From: Nymphaea colorata
Taxonomy: Eukaryota; Streptophyta; Magnoliopsida; Nymphaeales; Nymphaeaceae
NCBI RefSeq assembly: GCF_008831285.2
Contig: NC_045142.1
Span: 25,309,876 to 25,373,875, forward strand
Length of the DNA stretch: 64,000 bases
Direction of reading: 5' to 3'
Shown in pieces: positions 37,901-50,068 of this stretch. Position numbers and translations under genes: made by a program. The notes beneath the pieces are model-generated. The model was not told the origin of the DNA and did no database searches. It worked only from the letters and a program-made list of their open reading frames with translations. Positions within the stretch are counted from its first letter, which is position 1; every line of letters starts with the position of its first letter.

Positions 37901-40900
37901 TTAAGCACAAGTTATGTTGGGATACATAGAGTTTTCAAGCATTTCTTACTAAGTGTAAACTTCTCAAAATCTGAGTTCTTTACTATTTAATTTTTGACAA
38001 GGACTTCTTGACCATTTGAAACTCATTTAATTTGAAGATCAGACATATCAAACAGGGCAAGGATTCTTTTATCAAGATGGAGCAAACTATTTGTGAGGAG
38101 CCAAGCCTGTATGAGACCTGCCTCTGGCTCATCTGACGTTCAGAAAGAGAGAATAAGAATGCAGAGGTCTTACCTTCGTAATCTCCCATCTAAGCCTTTC
38201 ATTCCCATCCATATTTCTAACTACACTCAGTATTTTCCATGCAGGATAAGTGAGCTCCTCAAAGATGAATCGTGGCAATCAAAGATTGATATTTCTGTAT
38301 GTGTCTCTGAGGCCTTAAGTTAAATCAACTTTGTGAACACCTCAATTTTATAATCAATTGACAGTTGTATTTCGTTTGGTTTGCAGGACGACATTCTTGC
38401 TTTGACATCAGAATTTACAGGGTACTTGCCAAATTTCTTCTCGAGAGAGAGTGGGAGTGAATATGTATGTGTGTGGAAGTTAAAGCCTTTTCTTTCTCTT
38501 GTTTTCAATCAGGAAAGCGGAGCCTGCACACTTTGTAAAGCTGCTTACAGAGTCCGGTGATGATTCCAGTAGGAAACCTACTCGGAGTATATCTTCACGT
38601 ATCCTACTCTTTCAGCATATTTTTTTAAAATTCGAGGGGAGTGACTCATCAATTCTGCATGCCAGCGAAAATTATGTATCTGGATCTTTAAGCCAAAGGA
38701 AGGGTTCGATCATAGGTAGAGGAGGTCTTGAAGGATCCTGGTGTCTTGGTCATTTTGGTATTAGTCCGTTTTGGTTCCTCTATGAACCAAGTGCCAACTA
38801 CAAGATACTGTTCAGTAAGTATGCTGGCATTGTTTGACAGGAAACTGGAACTGGACTTGCCATTACCCCTAAAATATTTAGGAGTTGCTGCCCGATATTT
38901 GGGCTGCCCAGATAGTTATCTGGCCTTTTTGGCTGAACACCTGTTGTTTTTGGAAAGAATTTGCCAAAATCCGTTGCATAGGCCAGACAAGACGAACCTA
39001 AACCCTTGGTTTTCAATGTTTTTTGGCCCCTCTCTAAGATTTACATACTGGAATTGGCATATTTCAGAAATTACATCAGGGAATGTTTTATCTAACCGTG
39101 CAGATGTGGACTTATGATTAATTTAAAGCACATTAAGTCAATCGCTTTTCACGTTTGTGCTATACAAATCAATCTCATAACAACAAAAACTTGTTAACCA
39201 GTTTTCAGGTTTACGTGTGTTCTTTAGGTCATTAAAAAATCAATGTCTTCTAATAGTACCAAAAATTTTGATTGTCAAAATCAAGTTTGTTTTTGTAAAT
39301 CAACTTAACTAGAACATTTTTTTTTCATAATTAGTAACTGCACATTAATTTACATATATTAAGTTGAAAACGTCTTTAAACAGAGGCGTTTATCTTTGAC
39401 CTTGTAAGTTGCCTCTATCCTGATAATTTGATTATTTAGTTTATCTCTTTTCACGTTGGAGGGAGCCTCACTGAGTCACTGGTAAGCAGTCAGCGAAGAG
39501 ATAGATTCTATGGTCTGAAGTTCCCAACAATATGGTGTAGGATTTGGTATATACACACACATGCACATGTGAGGAATTATTGTACACGGGTCTAGTATGC
39601 TGTACAATGGCTGATTATCTAAGTTGCGTGTTTTCTTCTGTTGCAAAATTGACTGTTGTAATGTGACTTGTATGTTCTAATCCTTGGAAACGTGAGCTCT
39701 AAGTTTGAATCCTTGGGAGTTGAAAACCAAATTCATTTTTAGTGGATAGATCTGAATTCGGTTATTGCAAGAAGCACAATCAAAATTAAGATACTCAGCT
39801 AGATGCATTGCTTCCGAGTGTAGTAACATATGTATAAGTAAATGTCTGCATAAATCCTATTTTTACCAGATGTGTAGAAAAAGAGAGCAGGTAATTAACG
39901 CTTTGACTGGCTTCTACATTAATGTCGAGTTCATTCTCCATAATAGGTAAACTGGTCTCTTGGTACTGCTATTACTTCCCTTTGTGGTCCAAGTTAATAG
40001 GCAGGTTGACAAGATTGAAGCCATATGCAACCATAACTTAGTTGCAGTTGTTCATATTTAGGTGGCAAAGAAATAACTTCTGAAAGCACTGGTTCAATTC
40101 GTTTAAAAACGAAAGAAAATTCCTTTCATGTGATGTCAGTCATCAGTTTTTTTTGTTTGATAGCTCAGAAGCACATGAACTTCTTAAGGCACTTGCGCCT
40201 TGGGGAATCTTCGTTTGACATATTGGTTTATCTTGGCTGCATATGTCCTTCCTTAACCAGTTTCAGAAAGAAGAGAAAAAAGAAAAGTTTTGCTGGTGGA
40301 GCAGCCTGGTCGGTCCAACGCTGGGAGGAATTCACAGGTCACAAGGGTGGTGCAGGCAAGGCCAATATCTGCCGACGATATTCAGAAAGCAAAGCTGCGA
40401 GCAAGTTTCCTGCAGAGCAAGCACAATAAGGATGGTGGCCCCAATGGAACCAAGCTGCCCCTCAAGGATATTCTTCCTTGTCGAACCAGCAAGTTGGCAC
40501 AGAAAGCAGATGAAGGAGTTCGATCTGGGGAGGATAAGGACCCTGCTAAAGTCACTGCTGCAACCTCAGTTTCTTCAACAGGAGCCCCTTTGATCCAAGG
40601 TCAGGCTGTTGGAGAAGAATCAAGTGCTACTGGTGGCAGCATCTTTTCCGTACAGACGCTGGAATCAACTAAAGTTCCATGGCGGAGACCTCCAGGTAAT
40701 GTCTTGTCCTATTGTTTTTTTTTTTCTTTTTCCATTTTCCAGGTGCAGTGATGTGCGGAGAAGAAATTAATTCTTGTTATTTTGGAAAGTAGCAACAGCC
40801 TACAGAACGGTCAAACTAAAGCCAAGTTCGTCAGCAAGCCTAACTTTCCAAAATTACAGCAAAACTAATGATGATGCCATCATCACCTTCTGCACTTGCC

Positions 40901-43301
40901 TCTGTTTAAATCTCATGCACTTCAGATCTGCTTCCTCTCTCTGCAACATTCTCTATTTTCAATGAAAAATATAAAACTAGGCCCATGAAAAGAAAAAATT
41001 ATGAAACCAGATTCTGCGTTTTTCTTGGGGATCTTCCTTTGCTAGCTTGAGAATACTGAACCTAACATCCTTGATCTCTTCTTAACGTCCCGTCCGATGC
41101 CCCTGAAATTTACCTTATTGAGAATTATCGGTACCAAGTTCACTGTAAGGGAAATGTAAAAGATGAAAGGAAACCATGTATGTGCAGTGCAAACTGTTAG
41201 ACTGATCTTCGGAACGTACGATACATGATCGCAGTAACATGAAGTGCTCTGATTCTCAAGTCAAGAAATTTATGGACGTCATCTTATTCCAGTTCCATGG
41301 GTTGCTTCGATCCATTATAGAATCTTTCACTCCTCTGGACAGCAGCAGCAGAGGGTCTGGATCTAACAAAAAAGCTCTCTGATAAGTGTCCTTTTTTACA
41401 CAAATTAGTGAATGGTTTTCTAATACGCTGCCACAGGATCCTGACTATTCATCTGATGCCATCTTAACGTACAAATGGAATAAAATGACTATAACAGAGA
41501 AACTTAATATGATAAGAAGAACTAAGCAATACTGTACAAATACAGAGGTGCATTAGCCGGTTCCCACACCACAACTTCTTTTTTGGTTACTGGAGCAGCT
41601 AAAGGATCCAAAGCAAAAATACTTGCCAATCATCCTTCTAAGAGTTGAATTTGTATACATTGCAGAAATAAGGATAAACTGCTTGTGGAGAGTTGGAGCA
41701 GGAGAAAAGAGCAAGGAGGTAGAGGTCCAGACTCAACGTCTCAAAAGAGAGAGGGAGGCAGTCTACCGTAAACTCCAAGACATTCCTCCCAACCCCAGGG
41801 AACCTTGGGATGCAGAGATGGACTTTGACGATAGCTTGACGCCGGAAGTCCCGGCTGAACAACTGCCATCCGATCAGGAGTCGCTTGTCGACACCAGGCT
41901 TCCATCTCCTTCTGAAGTGAAGAACGTTGTTGCTACAGCTGCAGAACCTGTTCCCTCAGTTAACGCAGCTGCTCCTGTTTCTAATGTTGGTGCTGAACCG
42001 GACCTTGAATTGCTCGCCGTCCTCCTCAAGAATCCAGATCTCGTCTTTGCTCTGACTTCTGGCCAGGGCAAGAACATGAGTAAGGAAGAGACAGTTGCAT
42101 TGCTTGACCTGCTCAAGACCAAGAATTCTGGCCACGCTGGTATTCCGAACGGATTAACTGGGAGCAGCTCTGCGCAGCCTGGAAACAAGTCGGAGATTCC
42201 TTCCCTTTCACCCAATGTCGTCGCTCCTTCTGTTCCATTAAGGGTGAGTATGGTGAACTTGGTTCTACTCCAGTTACACTTTGTAGGTGATTTTGCACTC
42301 TGAAAATGTTCTGCGGTGTGCAGACGAACAGTTGGAGATCAGAAGCCGCGGTGCAAGACGTTGTTGTGAAGCCTTCGCCATTGGAAATAACTGGTCTGCA
42401 ACCCCAGGTGGGTGTGATGGTCCGGCCGACTCCATTAACCAACTCAACACTGCTGCAAACTCCAACCTCGGGTTCAACATTGCCGCAGCAAATTATGCCT
42501 ACTTTAAACCTTCCAGGGACACTCCCATCTCCAGACTTATTGCCATCACCAACTAAGCAAATGCGAGCGCCTACAAATCCGAGGTTGCAACTGCACGACA
42601 GTAACTTGCTGGTTATTCAGGCCTCCGACGCTGCCTCGCCAGTGACATCTTCTGCTGCATCGAGCATGCCATCTAAGCATTTCAGCGCAGACAGGCTCAA
42701 TCACAATTTAAATGCTGCAGTTCTTTCTGCCTCTTCCAATTCAGGGAAGGATTCTTCAGCTGCTCAGCTACTACCCCCTTTATTACCGACACCAGCACGG
42801 CCGCCGCCAGCATTGATGTCTGAGCGCTCGCTGCCGCCGGTGGCAGGTTGGAGACCGGGAACCGGCAACTCGGTTGTACCTACCGTGAATCACTACAAGA
42901 GTGGTTCTAAGCAGTCCCGGCCCATCGATGCTGGAAATAGGTTGGCTGACAAAGCAGCAGGGAGGGCTGGTGCGATGTGGGATCAAGATGTCCCGGCAAG
43001 CCGGAACAACTACAACACCTTACCACCAGTGCAGCATCAACCAATGTGGCCAGAACCAAGTCAAATTTTCCGGCCTGGTGATGAGGCGGAAGAGTACCCA
43101 GGCGGGCCTGAGTTTGAAACTTGGAGCCCTGATAGGAGCCTGTCTCCACCTATGGCGATTGACCCACATCATGGCCGCGGCCAGTGGCCGGCACCATCAA
43201 ATGGGTCAAGCCGAGACCGGCGACACAGCTGGCGTCGCCGGAATGGCAGTAGGCCTTGGCACAACCATAGGCACGGTAACAAGAGGGATCGAAGGCGCTA
43301 G
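31907..43301 (+). CDS. LD: LUMINIDEPENDENS homeodomain protein (autonomous flowering pathway)
   Basis: Nuclear regulator that in Arabidopsis promotes flowering by lowering FLC expression. Thirteen exons give 1052 aa: 31907-32083, 32802-32829, 33720-33850, 34895-35247, 35329-35422, 35505-35598, 38043-38166, 38245-38296, 38387-38421, 38513-38598, 40267-40695, 41666-42243 and 42324-43301. Recognised blocks are the N-terminal QKIVVMQCKLTGVNPLSQEM, a divergent homeodomain (about 70-130, recognition helix VKQFFAGQRSKVRK with Phe for the usual Trp), a TFIIS-N-like helical region (about 190-265: FSGQVKLMEWILQIQ, LPLHK), ISADDIQKAK, EPWDAEMDFDDSLTPE, and EPDLELLAVLLKNPDLVFAL. The tail is Pro/Ser/Asn-rich and ends in a basic stretch (KRDRRR). 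The intron 35599-38042 is 2.4 kb. Length is close to Arabidopsis LD (953 aa). All introns are GT-AG; intron 38167-38244 may be optional. Confidence 0.95.
36603..36660 (+). other. G-quadruplex-prone tract in an LD intron
   Basis: More than eight runs of 3-7 G within 58 bases on the sense strand of the 35599-38042 intron, so the pre-mRNA could form a quadruplex. Confidence 0.6.
37137..37158. repeat. (CT)n microsatellite
   Basis: CT run in the 2.4-kb LD intron. A second run of the same kind lies at about 37675-37695 in the same intron. Confidence 0.9.
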
Positions 43302-44799
43302 CACAGGGGTGCATGGCGGTTCACAAGAACAATATTGAATTTGATTTTCCGGTGATCTCGACTCTCTCTGGGTGGAGGATTTGGGGTGGTTGTTGTATAG
43401 ATAGCTGGTGGCTGTAGGTGGGAGCCGTTAAGGTTTATGATTCTTCGTTCATTGGTCCTCTAATCTTTATCTTGGGCTAAGGATGGAAATGACCGACTAA
43501 CGCCCTGGTTTTTGAGTTTAACTTTCACAAGTTTGCTTTGGGTTGGGCAGAAAAGTGATTGTCGAGGAAACTATTCAAGGGAAAGTTGAGGTGAAAATCG
43601 TCCTCTTTATCAGGATGTTGACGTTGGAGTCGGTCTACAAAAGTCGAGTGGGAGACTTGCATAAGTAAATCTGATTTGTATACGTGAGTATTAGCTAGGG
43701 TGCAAACGGATTGGATCTTGTACATCAAAAGACATTGGATGTTGGATCCAGATTGGATTCGGTGCACTAAGATTTGAGAAATTTTAAAGTTAAAAGACTT
43801 GCAGGCTTTGGACAAGAGCTGGATCGTTGCGACCCCAAATATCAGCTGAAACTAAATCTGGATTTAAGCTAGTTTTCATGCTCGCTTACCTCAGTTTATA
43901 TTTGGATAGTCAGGCTGGCAAACTTTAATGCCAAATGTGACACCTGGATCTTATTTTTCCCGCAATCAAGTTTTCGATACCTAACCTGGCTCCGAATCGT
44001 TGATGATACCGATCCAAATCTTAGAATTGGAGTGAAGAGGGTTTGTAGGCTTTTCAATGTGAAAGTGGGTGGGCAATTGTGCATTTGATCATGGATTTTG
44101 GTAACGTTTGATGGCACTAGCAAGTGTCTGTTGGAGCATGAATAATCCAATGATGAAAATAAAACAAATCTGGTCCTAAACCTGCTCTAAAAATACGGTA
44201 AAACCCTTCGGGCAGGTTTGATTCACAGATAACTTTTCCTTAAAGAACAGGAGTTTACACTGTATAATAGTCTGTCAAACACTGTTAGAAAAATCCTGGA
44301 TAGCCTCTTGAGGTTTACCGCCAGCAGCATATAGACTTTGAATTTTCTGTTGGATGTTTAGGATCGGAATTAAGACATGGCAGCAATAACAGTTACTATT
44401 TCATGAACCTGTCTCAAGGGTATATAATAGAACACTGCATTACAATCCTCTATGAATCTGTTCAATTTTTAAAGCAGATTCATGGACCAAACAGCCCCTA
44501 AAGGTTTTAAACCACAGAAATATGAATGTTAAGAGCATTCTCTTAACTAACATTTTCCTCAAAAGAGAGAGTAATGCGTTTAGCTGACCAAGTAGCTTCT
44601 ATATCCTGTCTAAGGAAACTTCAAAAAGATTACCAATTCCAACTTATTCTAGAAAATGAAAGAAAAAAACAATAATTTACATGGCATATCGTGTCCAACG
44701 AAACTTCATAAAGAATACCAATTTCAACTTATTCTAGAAAAAGGAAAAAAACATTAATTTACATGGGCAGATGTGAGATTAGTTTTTTCTTGGATATAT
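43302..44799. other. Intergenic region between convergent LD and PPD genes
   Basis: Holds both 3' UTRs. A tandem duplication (44608-44767) sits next to the PPD stop codon. Otherwise AT-rich, with no ORF I can support. Confidence 0.7.
44608..44767. repeat. 85-bp tandem duplication in the PPD 3' flank
   Basis: 44608-44692 and 44693-44767 share GTC.AA.GAAACTTCA.AAAGA, CCAATT.CAACTTATTCTAG and TTTACATGG with small indels. Confidence 0.85.
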
Positions 44800-47462
44800 C
44801 TACATATCAAGAAGCCTGAAAGAATTTGCTATCCTATAGAACGTATCTTTCACAGACTGCCATTCTGATTCTGGTGTCTGAGCATTCAAGGTGAACAATC
44901 TGCCATTATGCGCAGTACAGACAGCAACATTGTGCCTGCGAAATGAGGGGCTTTCCACCTCAAATTCTAAGTTGTAGTACATGATATTTGACTGAGAATC
45001 AGGTATTGCCTTAGAGTCTATTAGTGTGGCTTCAATCCCTGGCCTCCCAGAACCAGAGATCTTCTTTATCAGTGTCTCCCCAACTCCCTTTGCACCTCCA
45101 AAAGCTTCAATTCTGCGAAGATCGATGAAATAAGATTCAAAATATCAACTGAATAGTGTATTATAATACGTCAGTCACGATTCTCATCCTTGAGAATCCT
45201 TCTGAAATTTTCTGATGTTTGAAAAATTTACATTTTCCAAAGAAAATTTGCAGTATATGTATGTATTACATGTAACATACACAAAAGTGTGAGAAGAAAA
45301 TGCATACTGGAATCAATGTGGGCAGAAGGCCAGATGGGATAATCAGAGAAATTCAAGTCATTCAGCAGGGAGATTATCTTAACATGAAACACCATGCACA
45401 CGTGCTATGCTTTTCATCTTATCATCAAACAGTGAAAGCGAGATATTCCACCGTTGCACGTAACTGTGTGCATCTATGGTGATGTTTCAGTTAGCAGTCA
45501 CTCACCCAATTGCCTGATTAGCAGTCCCTTAGCTTACATTGTCATCTATTTCACTTTCTTATTTTGTCGATCTTTAAGTCGTTTGTCATTGTACTCTCAT
45601 CAATTCGGTTAAGTAACTAACAAACAGGAACAAGACTGATGTGGTTTCAACTTTTTAACTGTAGTAAAATAGTGATTTTAGTTGAGAGGATGCAGCTAGA
45701 AGATCAAAACTTTTGTTGGCACAAATATTTATAGCCAAACAGGGAAGAAACTAATAAATAGTTAAGTGTTTACTGAAAAATTACTTACGCAAAGTCCAGG
45801 GGAACCGGGGTGACGATGACGCTAACGTTAAGTTCGCCGGTGGAACCCGGCGGGCCAAATGCTGCCACCGGCTCTATGGAAGATTTCCGCCTGGGGCTGC
45901 TGTTGAGTGGCGGGGGATCCAAAGACCTCTCCAATTCTGCTCTTCCTGCAGCTCGATACAACAGCCTTTGATCTCCCACCCAAGTTGCTGGATAGATGAA
46001 CTCTGTTTAGAAAAATAAAACAGCAACAATTTTCAGAAGGCCTGAGTTCAGAAATTCAATATGATCAATATGGTATTCCTATCGGCTGTATGCATGTGCA
46101 TGTTAAAACCATGTTAAAATCTTGGTTTCAGGTTTTTTTAGAAAGAGAAACTGATTAGAACTAAAATTGTAGCAAATAGATCAAATTATAAAATTTTCGT
46201 GCTTTGAAATTGTTTTAAGCATTTAGTACTAACAGCTCATGCAAACATAAAAATCCTCCTGGCGACAAATTAAGTTTCCCTTTAAACTTAATATACCAAA
46301 CGTATGGTTTATGCATAACTAGTAATGTGCACATTTGTTTGTTGGAATGAAGTGATTAAACAGACTGAGATATGCTTTTTGAAGCGTCCAGTCTATCTGA
46401 AATCTACACTATCTTACACCTATATATCCACTACTATACCAGCTACTTTATAGATGTGTGTGCGTCTGTATGTATATATATACATATAGATATGTATATA
46501 TAGTTGTTTGTTTTGCACCAAAAACCCACCACAACAAACAATAACAAGAAGGTTGGTACATCAATCTGTTAATGACTCTAATCTCTATACTTTTTAAGTT
46601 GCGTCCTAAACTTTTCTCTTTTTTTCAATTTTTTTTTTCAGTTACTTGCAGCCGTTTAATGTAAGAAGCAACATCAGCAGAAAGTTTCTTAACGTACATA
46701 ACTAGAATTAAGTTTACTTTTTCTAACTGGTAACCAGAAGTTAGCTCTGTTCGTACACTGGTATCTTTGCTTGTCAACGCACCCGCAACTAAATCTAACT
46801 TCATTTTTCCGTCTTTGGCAAGTTCATGTTCATGTCTTAAGGTTTCTATCAAATATATAGGAAAGAAATAAAAATAAAGAGAGAAACAAGTCCATTTTAT
46901 AATTATTGCCGCTTCGCTTTTCGATAATTGAGATTGTCAAGTATTTTGAATAAAATCCCAATATAGGAATTCCTGTTTTTTTATGGAAGATCTCCATACA
47001 AAGGCATGGAGCCGTATATGAGTGAGGCTTGACGGCTGGATACTCCCGTAGTTTGCCCATTTTATTTTCAACAAATTATGCAGAGAAAGACTCACCGAAA
47101 CCGAAGGAGGGATCCCAGCAACGACTGTAACCTTCGATTGGGTACAGGACGTCGAGCCTCAGGGTCCGTCCGGCTTCCGGCGCCAGCCCCAGTACGGTGC
47201 TCGTCACTCCGGCGAAGTTCGCCCCGACAGCCACCAGCGAGGCCGATGCAATGCCCACGAGAAGCCTCCTACGGAACACTAGTGCGAGGGACGAGAACTC
47301 CTCCGCGGGGCTCCTCTGCAGCCTGCCCGGAGCATCTGGCGACGCTCCGGATGGTTCCCTGTCGCCGGAAAGTTGGCAAACGGGAAGGAATCGCCGGAGT
47401 CTGACTGGTTCCGACGATGGCGCGAGCGAAGTTCCGGCGATCGAGCACAGACGGACGGCCAT
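44800..47462 (-). CDS. PPD7: PsbP domain-containing protein, chloroplast (PPD7-like)
   Basis: Three exons, 47096-47462, 45789-46002 and 44800-45112, give 297 aa with GT-AG introns and continuous frame. The N-terminus is Ser/Arg-rich, like a chloroplast transit peptide. RRRLLVGIASASLVAVGA follows (from residue 64), a twin-arginine plus hydrophobic stretch typical of thylakoid-lumen targeting. The mature part is a PsbP/Mog1 fold: FIYPATWVGDQRLLYRAAG, EPVAAFGPPGSTGELNVSV, then SPSFRRHNVAVCTAHNGRLF and the end motif LNAQTPESEW. These blocks resemble Arabidopsis PPD7 more than PsbP itself, but I rely on memory for the subfamily. Exact function is unclear; PPD proteins serve photosystem or NDH assembly. 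It diverges from the PPR gene at 47798. Confidence 0.85.
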
Positions 47463-47797
47463 GCTTTCCCTCGAGCGAATGGCCTTCCGCTCGTTATCCG
47501 GTCCGATGAGTTCGTTTACGGGCGATCGCCGGTTACATGGCTCAGAGTCCGCAGGGCTTAAATGGGTCAGATCCAACGGAGATAATATCCATTATCCATT
47601 AACTCATGTTAGATCCATCTCTAATTGTGATTTGGCAGATGAGATCTGCTCTCAATCTGGACCGTACATTTTAAATGGATATGGGTTTTATCTTATCCGA
47701 AATAGATCCAGATCTGACCCGTTTTAGAGGTTCGTCTTCCTCCTCCTTCATCTCAAGGGCTACGTTAAACCCCAGCTCGGCTCCCGCCTCTTCAGTG
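47463..47797. promoter_or_regulatory. Compact divergent promoter between PPD and PPR genes
   Basis: The two start codons are 335 bp apart (212 bp if the PPR protein starts at its upstream ATG, 47675). Both leaders and promoters must share this interval. It contains ATGGATAT/ATCCATTATCCATTA words and, on the PPR side, CT-rich leader-like sequence. No clear TATA box was found. Confidence 0.6.
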
Positions 47798-49492
47798 ATG
47801 TCCAGGCTTTTCTTCTTCTTCCGAAACCCTAATTCCCGCCATTTCTGTTCTTCCTCTTCTTTCCCTTCTTCATGGTTTTCTCTTCCCGGGAAGCCTCTCA
47901 TGAAGTGGCCGTCCGATACCCCACCTCCAAAACCTCCCCGGGACCCTCCTCCGATCAAACACGACGGAGACGAAGAGGTAGACTTCGATCTTCAGAGGGA
48001 TTCCGCTGTCATCGAGCCGCTTCTGCGCGACTACGCCGGTGATGATTCCGGTCTCCGATCGGCTCTAGATCGGTCCCTAATTCGACCCCGTCCCGCCTTG
48101 ATCCGGCAGCTGATGATCTCCTGTGAGTATTCGTTCAAACCCCTTCATACGCTTTTCCTTTGGGCGGAGACTCGCCCTGGTTACCGTCACACTGCGGCGG
48201 TGTTTAATACCATGATCGAGCTGCTGGCGAAGTCGAGGGAATTCGATTCCGCCTGGTTGCTGATCGATCGGTACTCGCAGGCCGACGATCAACTGGTCTC
48301 TCACGGGACGTTCACGATCTTGATCAGACGGTACGCTAGGGCGAGAATGCCGCAGGCCGCGATCCGGACATTCCATCTCATGGAACGTTTTGGTATTCCC
48401 TCGCCGAACTTCGACATTCTCCTAGACGCCCTCTGTAAAGAGGGCTTGATCCGCTCGGCGGAGGCAGTCTTCCGGCAACGGCAGAATCCACCTCCGTCGA
48501 CCACTTCCTATAACATCCTGCTAAATGGATGGTTCCGTTGCCGGAAACTCCGCCACGCCGAGAAACTGTTTGCGGAAATGCGGGAGAAGGGCGTAAATCC
48601 AACGATTGTTACTTATGGAACTTTGATCGAGGGATACTGCCGGATGCGTCGAGTTGAGAGAGCAATGGAATTAATTGAAGAGATGAAGGAGGTGGATGGG
48701 ATTGAACCCAATATCATTACATACAATCCGATAGTTGATGCTTTAGGTGAATCACAGAGATCAAAGGAAGCATTGACGATGGTGGAGAAGATTACTTCTT
48801 ACGGATTGGAACCCACAATTTCTACGTACAATTCGCTTGTGAAGGGATTCTGTAAGGAAGGAAACTTGCTTGGAGCTAGCAGAGCCCTCAAGTCGATGAT
48901 AGGAAAAGGGTGCCTTCCCACACCGACTACCTACAATTACTTCTTCCGGCTCTTTGCAAAGTCTGACAAAATTGAGGAGGGTATGAATCTATACAGGAAG
49001 ATGGTTGAAATGGGGCATACTCCCGATAGATTATCCTATCACTTACTAGTGAAGATGCTGTGTGAACGGGGTAAGTTGGACATGGCAGCTGAGATAATAA
49101 AGGAGATGAGCTCGCAAGGGTGTGATCCAGACCTTGCGATCTACACAATGCTGGTCCATTTGCTTTGTAGATTGAATCGATTGGAAGAAGCTTACTCCGA
49201 GTTTATGAGCATGATTGAGAAGGGCCTTACTCCTCAGTATCTCACATACCAGAGGTTGGTTGCAGCTCTAAAGAAAGCGGGGATGGTAGAAATGGCGAAT
49301 AAGATATTGGATTTGATGTCTGCCATTCCGCATTCGAAAAGGTTGCCTGATACATATAAGGGAGATGACATTGCTGATCGTGGATCCTTGATAATAAAGA
49401 GAGCTCAAGCTGTGTCTGATGTTTTAAAGAGTTCTAGGAACGAAAAAGAGAAATTCGGCAGACATCGCTTCAGGAAAGGCCAAAAAGATTAA
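47798..49492 (+). CDS. SOAR1: Pentatricopeptide repeat protein, SOAR1 (At5g11310)-like
   Basis: Intronless, as is usual for plant PPR genes. From ATG 47798 it encodes 564 aa; an in-frame ATG at 47675 would add 41. I prefer 47798 because MSRLFFFFRNPNSRHF is Arg/Ser-rich and mitochondrial-presequence-like, whereas the upstream extension is acidic. About ten P-type 35-residue PPR motifs run from roughly residue 135 to 480 of the shorter form (VTYGTLIEGYCRMRRVERAM, TYNSLVKGFCKEGN, IYTMLVHLLCRLNRLEEA). The tail (SAIPHSKRLPDTYK, AQAVSDVLKSSRN) matches At5g11310, known as SOAR1, a negative regulator of abscisic acid signalling that binds RNA. Orthology is from memory of that protein; another P-class PPR is possible. 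Confidence 0.88.
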   Translation: MSRLFFFFRNPNSRHFCSSSSFPSSWFSLPGKPLMKWPSDTPPPKPPRDPPPIKHDGDEEVDFDLQRDSAVIEPLLRDYAGDDSGLRSALDRSLIRPRPALIRQLMISCEYSFKPLHTLFLWAETRPGYRHTAAVFNTMIELLAKSREFDSAWLLIDRYSQADDQLVSHGTFTILIRRYARARMPQAAIRTFHLMERFGIPSPNFDILLDALCKEGLIRSAEAVFRQRQNPPPSTTSYNILLNGWFRCRKLRHAEKLFAEMREKGVNPTIVTYGTLIEGYCRMRRVERAMELIEEMKEVDGIEPNIITYNPIVDALGESQRSKEALTMVEKITSYGLEPTISTYNSLVKGFCKEGNLLGASRALKSMIGKGCLPTPTTYNYFFRLFAKSDKIEEGMNLYRKMVEMGHTPDRLSYHLLVKMLCERGKLDMAAEIIKEMSSQGCDPDLAIYTMLVHLLCRLNRLEEAYSEFMSMIEKGLTPQYLTYQRLVAALKKAGMVEMANKILDLMSAIPHSKRLPDTYKGDDIADRGSLIIKRAQAVSDVLKSSRNEKEKFGRHRFRKGQKD

Positions 49493-49583
49493 TAGCAGAG
49501 AGCTCAGCAGTAGAGGGTAAATGTTCCGTGCGAAAGAGTATTTTTGAACATTCAAGGTAATATCAGGCATCAAGCTGTTCTTA

Positions 49584-50068
49584 GGGCCTGTTTGGTTGGA
49601 AGGAAAGGGAGGGAAAGGGAGGGATTCAGGAATCCCTCCTGTGTTTGGTTGGCTAATTAGAAAGGAGGGAAAGGAAGGGAAAGAGAGAAAGTCAGTTTGG
49701 ATGGGAGGGGAGGGAAAGGAAAGGAAAGGAAAGGAAAAGATTGTATAGTGTAAATTCAATCCCTCTCAAATCGGACGGATTGGGAGGGAAAGGAAAGGGA
49801 GTAAGTACAAAAATGTTGACTGCCCACAATACCCCTCTACGTTTTTTTTCTCCCTGCCTCTCAACCTTTTGACTATTGAGGGTATTATTATAAATTGTAT
49901 TGTTTTCTTTTCATTCCATTCACTTTTATCCAAACAAGCTTTTATAATCACCTCTTTCCATTCCATTCCCTTCCCTTCCCTTTCTCTTCCCTTCCCTTCC
50001 CTTTTCATTCCTTTCCCTCCCTTTCCCTCCATCCCTTTCCCTCCCTTTCCCTCCAACCAAACAGGGCG
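49584..50068. mobile_element. Tourist-like MITE (PIF/Harbinger type)
   Basis: A 485-bp element flanked by TTA on both sides (49581-49583, 50069-50071), the 3-bp duplication of PIF/Harbinger elements. The left end GGGCCTGTTTGGTTGG and the reverse complement of the right end CGCCCTGTTTGGTTGG start terminal inverted repeats of about 45 bp that continue as GGGAAAGGGAGGGAAAGGGA. It has no transposase. It inserted about 90 bp after the PPR stop codon, so it may provide 3' UTR sequence. ORFs on either strand are (S/F/P)n artefacts. Confidence 0.85.

Noticed and set aside
42783-43338. Alternative-frame ORFs in the LD last exon
   Set aside because: The LD frame fits the homolog's Pro/Ser/Asn-rich tail; the others are shadows in GC-richer DNA.
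47675-47797. Upstream ATG of the PPR gene as the start
   Set aside because: Not excluded, but the added 41 residues are acidic and unlike a targeting sequence; the second ATG starts a presequence-like stretch.
47671-47958. Antisense ORF over the PPR start
   Set aside because: Shadow of the sense coding frame; no splice or domain support.
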